Source of the DNA: Acidimicrobiaceae bacterium
GTDB lineage: Bacteria; Actinomycetota; Acidimicrobiia; Acidimicrobiales; RAAP-2
Assembly (NCBI GenBank): GCA_003161255.1
Contig: PMOQ01000075.1
Coordinates: forward strand, 1-64,000
Length of the DNA stretch: 64,000 bases
Direction of reading: 5' to 3'
In this document: piece after piece, positions 58,882 through 64,000 of the stretch
How positions within the stretch are numbered: the stretch's first letter is position 1
How the letters are laid out: each line of letters begins with the position of its first letter
Notes under the pieces: generated by a model
What the model was told of the DNA's origin: nothing
What the model saw: only the letters and a program-made list of their open reading frames with translations
Database searches by the model: none
Position numbers and translations under genes: made by a program

Positions 58882-59889
58882 CTAGTCCGCCGTGCCGACC
58901 AGAACCGCGAGATCGGCGAGCCGACTTGAGTACCCCGACTCGTTGTCGTACCAACCGAGCACCTTGACCAAGTGACCGTGGGCCATCGTGAGTGCGGAGT
59001 CGAAGACGCACGAGGCAGGTGAGTTCACGATGTCGCTCGACACGAGGGGCTCTTCGGAATATTCGAGAAGCCCCGCGAGGCGACCAGATCGCGCCGCGGC
59101 GCGGTATGCCTCATTGATATCTCCGACGCTCGGTGTGGAGCGCAGCTGCGCGACAAGATCAGTGATCGATACGTCGGGCACCGGGACACGAAGTGCCAGG
59201 CCGTCGAGGTTGCCAGCCACATTCGGGAGGACGAGTCCGGTTGCCTTGGCCGCGCCGGTTGTGGTTGGCACAATGTTCATCGCCGCCCCTCGGGACCGTC
59301 GGGGGTCCTTGTTCAGCGCGTCGACGAGGCTCTGGTCGTCCGTGTAGGCGTGCACAGTGGTCATAAAGCCGTTTTCCAAGCCAAAGGCGTCATCGAGCAC
59401 CTTTACGAGAGGGGCCAGGCAGTTTGTTGTGCATGAGGCATTCGAGATGACGAAGTGCCGGGCCCGATCGAACGTATCCTCGTTCACTCCGATGACGAAC
59501 GTCGCGTCAGGGTTGGTGGCGGGCGCGGAGATCACAACACGGGTCGCGCCAGCTTCAAGGTGTTCGGCTGCCCTCTCCCTTTTGGTGTATTTGCCGGTCG
59601 ACTCGACGACGACATCGATCCCAAGCTCTTGCCACGGAAGATGCTTAGCCTCGGGTTCCGAAAGCATCTTGATGCGGTGTTTTCCGACGATCATCGCATC
59701 GCCGTCAACGTGTACAGGCTCGGGGTATCGACCATGCACGGAGTCTCGGGCGAACAGTCGGGCGAGTGCCTCGGCGGCACCAAGGTCGTTGATCGCCACG
59801 ACCTCGAGCCCAGGGTGAAAGGCCAGCGCCGAGCGCAGCAGAGACCGTCCGGTACGTCCGAATCCGTTGATCGCCAGTCGCACTGTCAT
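58882..59889 (-). CDS. gap: Glyceraldehyde-3-phosphate dehydrogenase
   Basis: 335 residues. NAD-binding INGFGRTGRSLLRS at 7-20, active-site SNASCTTNCLAPL (Cys near 154), HAYTDDQSLVD, RSRGAAMNIVPTTTGAAKA, and WYDNESGYSSRLADL at the end. It oxidises glyceraldehyde-3-P to 1,3-bisphosphoglycerate in glycolysis. It is not accompanied by pgk and tpi as a housekeeping gap usually is, so a second, condition-specific gap is likely. A DosR-like box lies 75 bp upstream. Confidence 0.93.
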   Translation of the reverse strand: MTVRLAINGFGRTGRSLLRSALAFHPGLEVVAINDLGAAEALARLFARDSVHGRYPEPVHVDGDAMIVGKHRIKMLSEPEAKHLPWQELGIDVVVESTGKYTKRERAAEHLEAGATRVVISAPATNPDATFVIGVNEDTFDRARHFVISNASCTTNCLAPLVKVLDDAFGLENGFMTTVHAYTDDQSLVDALNKDPRRSRGAAMNIVPTTTGAAKATGLVLPNVAGNLDGLALRVPVPDVSITDLVAQLRSTPSVGDINEAYRAAARSGRLAGLLEYSEEPLVSSDIVNSPASCVFDSALTMAHGHLVKVLGWYDNESGYSSRLADLAVLVGTAD

Positions 59890-59963
59890 GGCTCGCTCTT
59901 TCGTCCGACAAGATCGACTGATCTCACCCCCCTCATGGTGCCTCTCTCACCGTGCTCGGGATA

Positions 59964-59977
59964 GGGCCGAAGGTCAC
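59964..59977. promoter_or_regulatory. DosR-like box before gap
   Basis: GGGCCGAAGGTCAC preceded by ATA, 75 bp before the gap start at 59889. Asymmetric form, the same right half as before the HAD-GH65 gene. Confidence 0.6.
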
Positions 59978-60160
59978 TCGGCGTCACATTCCGCTGGTTG
60001 CCAGGACGGACCTGCAAGAGAGCAAGGCGGAGTTGAGAGGTGACGCCCGACCTTGAGGATCTTGCACCCCGACCGGTGGCGAAGACAGGGAGCTAGGTGC
60101 ACTCGGCGGAGGCCTCGGTGTCCGTCTGATTGCTTGAGTGGGTTCCCCTTCGGCGTCGGT

Positions 60161-61186
60161 TCACCAGCCGGTTCGGTTTTCCAGGACGGCGGCCCCGTTC
60201 ACTCTGTCGCTCGCAAGGTCCTCGAGGGCCTGGTCGGCCTGGTCCATCGGGTAGGAGATGGCCGAGACCCGAATCGGGATCCGGGCTGCGATCTCCAGAA
60301 AGTCGTTGCCGTCACGACGGGTGTTGGCGGTGACGCTGCAGAGGGTGCGCTCCTCGAAGAGGTGCCGCTCGTAGTTCAAGGCTGGGATGTCGCTCAGGTG
60401 GATGCCGGCGATGGCCAGGACGCCACCGCGGTCAAGGGCGGCCAAGGCCGGCGGGACCAGCGTCCCGACCGGGGCGAAGAGGATGGCGGCGTCGAGGGGT
60501 TCGGGTGGTGGGTCTGCCTCGTGGCCGGCGCTTGTCGCCCCCAGTTCCAAGGCCAGCCGCTGGGCATCGACCGACCGGGTGAGCACATGGACCCGCGCCC
60601 CTTCGGCCAAGGCGACCTGGGCGGTGAGGTGAGCCGAACCGCCGAACCCGTAGATCCCGAGTCGCCCGCCCGGTGGAAGCTGAGAGCGGCGGAGGGCCCG
60701 GTAACCGATGATGCCTGCGCACAGCAGCGGTGCTGCCTCTTGGTCGGTGAAAGTGCCCGGGATGGCATAGGCAAAGCGCTCATCGACGACCACGTACTCG
60801 GCGTAACCACCGTCGAGGTCCCAGCCCGTGAACAGGGGCGCGATGCACAGGTTCTCTCGGCTGGCGGTGCAGAATCGGCACGTCCCACAGGTGCGGGCGA
60901 GCCACGGGACGGCTATCCGATCTCCCTCTTCGAAGCGGGAGCATGCCGGACCGATCTCATCGACGACGCCGACCACCTCATGGCCCGGTATGACGAGGTG
61001 CTCTTTGGGGGAGAGATCGCCCTCGGCGAGGTGCAGGTCGGTACGACAGACACCACACACACGGACGTGGACGCGCAGCTGTCCTCTACCTGGACGCGGA
61101 ATGGGCCGCTCGATGCGCCTCAATGGCTTGCCGCCGATTGGTCCGGGAGCGTCCACCGCCCATGCGTGCATCATTCCTGGTGTCAT
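60161..61186 (-). CDS. Zinc-binding alcohol dehydrogenase (AdhA/AdhP type)
   Basis: 341 residues from the ATG at 61186 (in-frame ATGs at 61174 and 61171 are alternatives). CGVCRTDLHLAEGDL (catalytic zinc Cys), IPGHEVVGVVDEIG, Cys cluster CGTCRFCTASRENLC, GWDLDGGYAEYVVV, and IYGFGGSAHLTAQVA (Rossmann; usual GxGGxGH). It resembles mycobacterial AdhA-like dehydrogenases. Alcohol/aldehyde interconversion. It is divergent from the second HAD-GH65 gene; no convincing box was seen between them. Confidence 0.87.
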   Translation of the reverse strand: MTPGMMHAWAVDAPGPIGGKPLRRIERPIPRPGRGQLRVHVRVCGVCRTDLHLAEGDLSPKEHLVIPGHEVVGVVDEIGPACSRFEEGDRIAVPWLARTCGTCRFCTASRENLCIAPLFTGWDLDGGYAEYVVVDERFAYAIPGTFTDQEAAPLLCAGIIGYRALRRSQLPPGGRLGIYGFGGSAHLTAQVALAEGARVHVLTRSVDAQRLALELGATSAGHEADPPPEPLDAAILFAPVGTLVPPALAALDRGGVLAIAGIHLSDIPALNYERHLFEERTLCSVTANTRRDGNDFLEIAARIPIRVSAISYPMDQADQALEDLASDRVNGAAVLENRTGW

Positions 61187-61451
61187 CCGCGAAACCCCGA
61201 TCGATTCTCAGTCCTCGACTATGACGCGAACGGCCGGCACGCCGAGATCGGCCTCTAGGCACACGCCCTGTCCTCGGTTCGCGACCGTCAGTGGGTCGGG
61301 GTTGCTGAGCCCTGTTGGCTCGTCATCTCGACCACCTCCAGGTGACGGTACGCCGATCACCCGTCGTCGGGCAGGGTCGAATGCCCCGATCTTGAGCTCC
61401 GAATGACCATTGCCCCTAGCGGTCCGGCCCGACGGTTGGGACGATGGGGGA

Positions 61452-64000
61452 GTGAGCCCGCGTCGATACCGTGCCCCGGAGGTTCCCGACTCGACCTTCG
61501 AGGCGGTCATCTTCGACTGGGACGGCACCGCGGTCCCAGACCGGCAAGCCGACGCAACGGCGGTACGCGGTCGGGTCGAGGGGCTCTGTAGGGCGGGGGT
61601 ACACGTGTTCGTCGTGAGCGGCACGCATGTCGAGAACATCGACGGCCAGCTCGAGGCCAGGCCACGGGGTCCGGGACAACTGTACCTGTGCTGCAACCGG
61701 GGCTCCGAGGTCTTCGAGGTCACCGGAAAGGGTCCAGTTCTCGTGTCCCGGCGCGTCGCCAGTACCGACGAAGACCGAGCGCTCGACCGGGCGGCCGAGG
61801 GGACCGTTGAGCGGCTCCGGACGCGAGGTTTGGAAGCCAAAGTGGTGACCCAGCGGCTCAATCGCCGCAAGATCGATCTCATCCCCCTTCCGGAATTGGC
61901 CGATCCCAAGAAGGCGGACATCGACTTGCTCGCCGATGCGGTCAGCGCTCGGCTGGCCACGGCCGGGATCGCGGACCTGGCCGAGGTGGTCGCCCTCGCC
62001 GGCGACGCCGCGCGCGCGGGCGGGTTGGTCGACCCGCGGATCACGAGCGACGTGAAGCACGTGGAGATCGGGCTGACCGACAAATCGGACTCAGCCCGGT
62101 TCGCGGCCAGCTGGCTGGCCGCGCGAGGCGTCACCGGTGCGCTGGTACTGATCGGGGGTGACGAGCTCGGACCCATCGGTGGGGTGGCCGGAAGCGATTC
62201 GATGATGTTGGTGGACGCTTTCGCTCGTGCCACGGTGGTGTCGGTGGGGATCGAGCCTGGTGGCGTCCCCACTCCGGTGGTGCACCTGGGCGGCGGCCCA
62301 GCCCGTTTCGCGGAGCTGCTCGACGGCCAGCTCGGACGCCGAGCCGGCCACCGGGTACCCCAGATCGACCCGGACCCAGCCTGGGTCGTCGCGCTGCCCA
62401 ACGTCCAGGCCAAGGAACGAGTCGCCGAGGCGCTCGGCACTCTCGGCAACGGCTTCGCCGCGACGCGAGGCTCCCGGGAAGAGGACGGACCCGGGACCTC
62501 GCCGCTCTTCCTGGTGAGTGGGGTCTACACCGAGGACAACCGCTTGGTCCCCGGGCCGACCTGGACCGGCCTCGAACTGGAAAGCGGTCACGACCGATCC
62601 ACCGAGCGCCGGTTGCTCGACCTGCGTACCGGTGTCCTGGTCCGTTCCGGGAACGACGGAAAGGGGCTGCGGTCCATGCGCTTTGTCTCCGCCGCCTCGC
62701 CTCACGCCATGGCTTTGCGAGCCGAGGCGGTCGAGCCCTGCCTTGAGCCCGGCGACCCGCTGCGGCCGCCCGGAGACACCGTGGACTTCGAACGAGAAGA
62801 CCGAGGTGAGGTGCGCATGGCCCGGACGGGTCAGAGCGGTCACGAGATCGCAGTGGCCACCCGCGAACGCGTTGGGACTGTGGCCGGCCGGCGGGTGGTC
62901 GAACGGATGGCCGCTTGGGCCGCTGGCTCTGGCCAGAAGAGCTTCGACGACGCTGAACGGCAGCTCCTGGAGGTCGAAGCGATGGGCTTCGACCAACTGC
63001 TGGCCGGGCACAGAGAAGCGTGGACGGGCCGGTGGACAGACGCACAGGTAGTGATCGATGGGGACCCCGAGGCCGAACTGGCGGCGCGGTTCAGTCTGTT
63101 CCACCTCCTGTCGGCGGCCTCCGACACCGGGGAGAGTGCGGTTGGGGCCCGCGGATTGACCGGCGACGCCTACGCGGGACATGTCTTTTGGGACGCCGAC
63201 GTCTTCGTGTTGCCGGCGCTGGCGGCCATCCGGCCAGCGGCGGCGCGGGCAATGCTCGAATACCGCATCCGCCGCCTCCCTGCAGCCCGGGCCACCGCCA
63301 TCGGCCTGGGATTGCAAGGGGCCCGCTTCCCCTGGGAGTCGGCCGGTGACGGGAGCGACGTCACGCCCCGTCAAGTGATCGGACTTCACGGCGAGATCAT
63401 CCCGATCACCACCGGCCCCCACGAAGAACACATCGTGGCTGACATTGCCTGGTCGGCGGCGCGCTACGCGGCGTGGACGGGGGACGAGCACTTCCTGGCC
63501 GGAGCTGGACGCGACCTGCTCGTCGACACCGCCCGCTACTGGTCCAGCCGAATTCGGACCGATGCGGAGGGCCGTGGCCACCTCTTCGGGGTCGAGGGCC
63601 CCGACGAGTACCACGAGGTGGTCGACGACAACGCGTACACCAACGTTATGGCCCGTTGGAATTTGTCCCAAGGCGCGAAGTTCCTCGCGAAGACCGACCC
63701 CGCCTCCCCGGAGGCCCGCCGGTGGCTCATCCAGGCCGAGGGGTTGGTCGACGGGTGGAACTCCGAGCGGGGTCTCTACGAGCAGTTCGCGGGGTACTTC
63801 GACTTGGAGCCGCTGCTCATGTCCGATGTTGCCGCGCCGCCGGTCGCAGTCGACGTGCTGCTCGGTCCGGGGCGGGTGGCCGGCTCTCAGCTCATCAAAC
63901 AGGCCGACGTGATGATGCTCCATCACCTGGTGCCAGAAGAGGTGGTGGCCGGGTCGCTCGGCCCGTGCCTCGCCTTCTATGAGCCTCGGACCGCGCACGG
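61452..64000 (+). CDS. Fusion: HAD-IIB-like phosphatase + GH65 phosphorylase (3' cut by window)
   Basis: 849 codons are open from the GTG at 61452 to the window edge; the ORF track lacks it because no stop is present. HAD domain, about 15-280: VIFDWDGTAVPDRQAD (nucleophile Asp), FVVSGTH, DKSDSARFAASWLA, VLIGGDELGPIGG then GSDSMML, a cap-type nearer trehalose-6-P phosphatase/phosphomannomutase (HAD-IIB) than beta-PGM. GH65 domain from about 310: GNGFAATRGSREE, HVFWDADVFVLPAL, catalytic Glu in GVEGPDEYHEVV, DDNAYTNVMARWN, KQADVMMLHHL. So it has the same overall plan as the gene at 49107 but a different HAD half. Confidence 0.85.
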   Translation, partial: MSPRRYRAPEVPDSTFEAVIFDWDGTAVPDRQADATAVRGRVEGLCRAGVHVFVVSGTHVENIDGQLEARPRGPGQLYLCCNRGSEVFEVTGKGPVLVSRRVASTDEDRALDRAAEGTVERLRTRGLEAKVVTQRLNRRKIDLIPLPELADPKKADIDLLADAVSARLATAGIADLAEVVALAGDAARAGGLVDPRITSDVKHVEIGLTDKSDSARFAASWLAARGVTGALVLIGGDELGPIGGVAGSDSMMLVDAFARATVVSVGIEPGGVPTPVVHLGGGPARFAELLDGQLGRRAGHRVPQIDPDPAWVVALPNVQAKERVAEALGTLGNGFAATRGSREEDGPGTSPLFLVSGVYTEDNRLVPGPTWTGLELESGHDRSTERRLLDLRTGVLVRSGNDGKGLRSMRFVSAASPHAMALRAEAVEPCLEPGDPLRPPGDTVDFEREDRGEVRMARTGQSGHEIAVATRERVGTVAGRRVVERMAAWAAGSGQKSFDDAERQLLEVEAMGFDQLLAGHREAWTGRWTDAQVVIDGDPEAELAARFSLFHLLSAASDTGESAVGARGLTGDAYAGHVFWDADVFVLPALAAIRPAAARAMLEYRIRRLPAARATAIGLGLQGARFPWESAGDGSDVTPRQVIGLHGEIIPITTGPHEEHIVADIAWSAARYAAWTGDEHFLAGAGRDLLVDTARYWSSRIRTDAEGRGHLFGVEGPDEYHEVVDDNAYTNVMARWNLSQGAKFLAKTDPASPEARRWLIQAEGLVDGWNSERGLYEQFAGYFDLEPLLMSDVAAPPVAVDVLLGPGRVAGSQLIKQADVMMLHHLVPEEVVAGSLGPCLAFYEPRTAH

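Noticed and set aside
60053-61258. 401-residue plus-strand ORF
   Set aside because: Antisense shadow of the zinc alcohol dehydrogenase at 60161-61186, with no family features.
62091-63998. 635-residue minus-strand ORF, with 61208-62449 minus
   Set aside because: Both are antisense to the HAD-GH65 gene, whose plus-strand frame has clear DxD, GPDEYH and KQAD motifs. The real gene is missing from the track only because it has no stop in the window.
1-64000. tRNA, rRNA, CRISPR arrays, prophage or complete insertion sequences
   Set aside because: I looked for T-loop words (GGTTCGANTCC), regular short repeats with spacers, and phage structural genes by eye and found none; only one dead transposase is present.

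Overview
The window is high-GC DNA with many GTG and a few TTG starts. The family content (ANTAR regulators, DUF1918, DUF2127, LpqC-type esterase, FadD/FadE-type genes, Rpf-like protein, Cys-less DksA relatives) points to Actinomycetota. An Acidimicrobiia-like lineage is my guess, not something I can prove from the sequence. No rRNA, tRNA or CRISPR array was seen.

Layout. 0-4.3 kb: end of a secreted Ig-like repeat protein, a DksA-like protein, the remnant of a TetR regulator, an MFS exporter, and an intact plus a broken copy of a secreted-repeat lipoprotein. 4.5-10.7 kb: two divergent acyl-CoA/lipid-type catabolic operons (ferritin-like diiron protein and SDR; acyl-CoA synthetase, SDR, acyl-CoA dehydrogenase). 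10.9-18.2 kb: TMEM175-type channel, a 14-repeat secreted beta-propeller protein, catalase, secreted GH5 hydrolase, DUF2127 protein. 18.3-22.1 kb: tryptophanase, APH-type kinase and a DUF7065-type protein. 22.2-27.4 kb: ECF sigma factor with a membrane partner, PadR with a DUF1772 protein, MFS exporter with TetR. 27.5-35.3 kb: a signalling and surface block (GAF-GGDEF-EAL, WxL protein with its WxL-interacting partner, two GAF-ANTAR regulators, two unknown proteins). 36-47 kb: Rpf-like protein, OafA-type acyltransferase, esterase, a second MFS/TetR pair, HSL-type esterase, phosphodiester glycosidase with a cytochrome-b561-like protein, HtrA-like protease, GyrI-like protein.

47.5-64 kb is the most interesting part. 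It is a block of Zn-alcohol dehydrogenases, two HAD-GH65 phosphorylase fusions, three CBS-pair proteins, DUF1918, a PNPOx-like flavoprotein, a universal stress protein, an ABC exporter and GAPDH. Seven 14-bp sites of the form GGGNCNNNNGGNCNY sit in front of these genes, and I saw none elsewhere in the window. One of them, GGGACTTTGGTCCC, is one base from the core of the mycobacterial DosR (dormancy/hypoxia) box. The gene content (USP, Hrp1-like CBS, DUF1918, PNPOx) also matches DosR regulon families. I infer a compact DosR-like dormancy regulon that joins stress proteins to alpha-glucan/disaccharide phosphorolysis, lower glycolysis and alcohol/aldehyde redox. No DosR or DosS gene lies in the window. 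The second HAD-GH65 gene runs off the right edge and is absent from the supplied ORF track, which lists only antisense shadows there.

Other points of interest: the two MFS/TetR modules (26.8 and 41.7 kb) share an operator layout, TCC-N11-GGA-N7/8-TCC, over the probable -10 region. The tryptophanase call rests on residues that separate it from tyrosine phenol-lyase.
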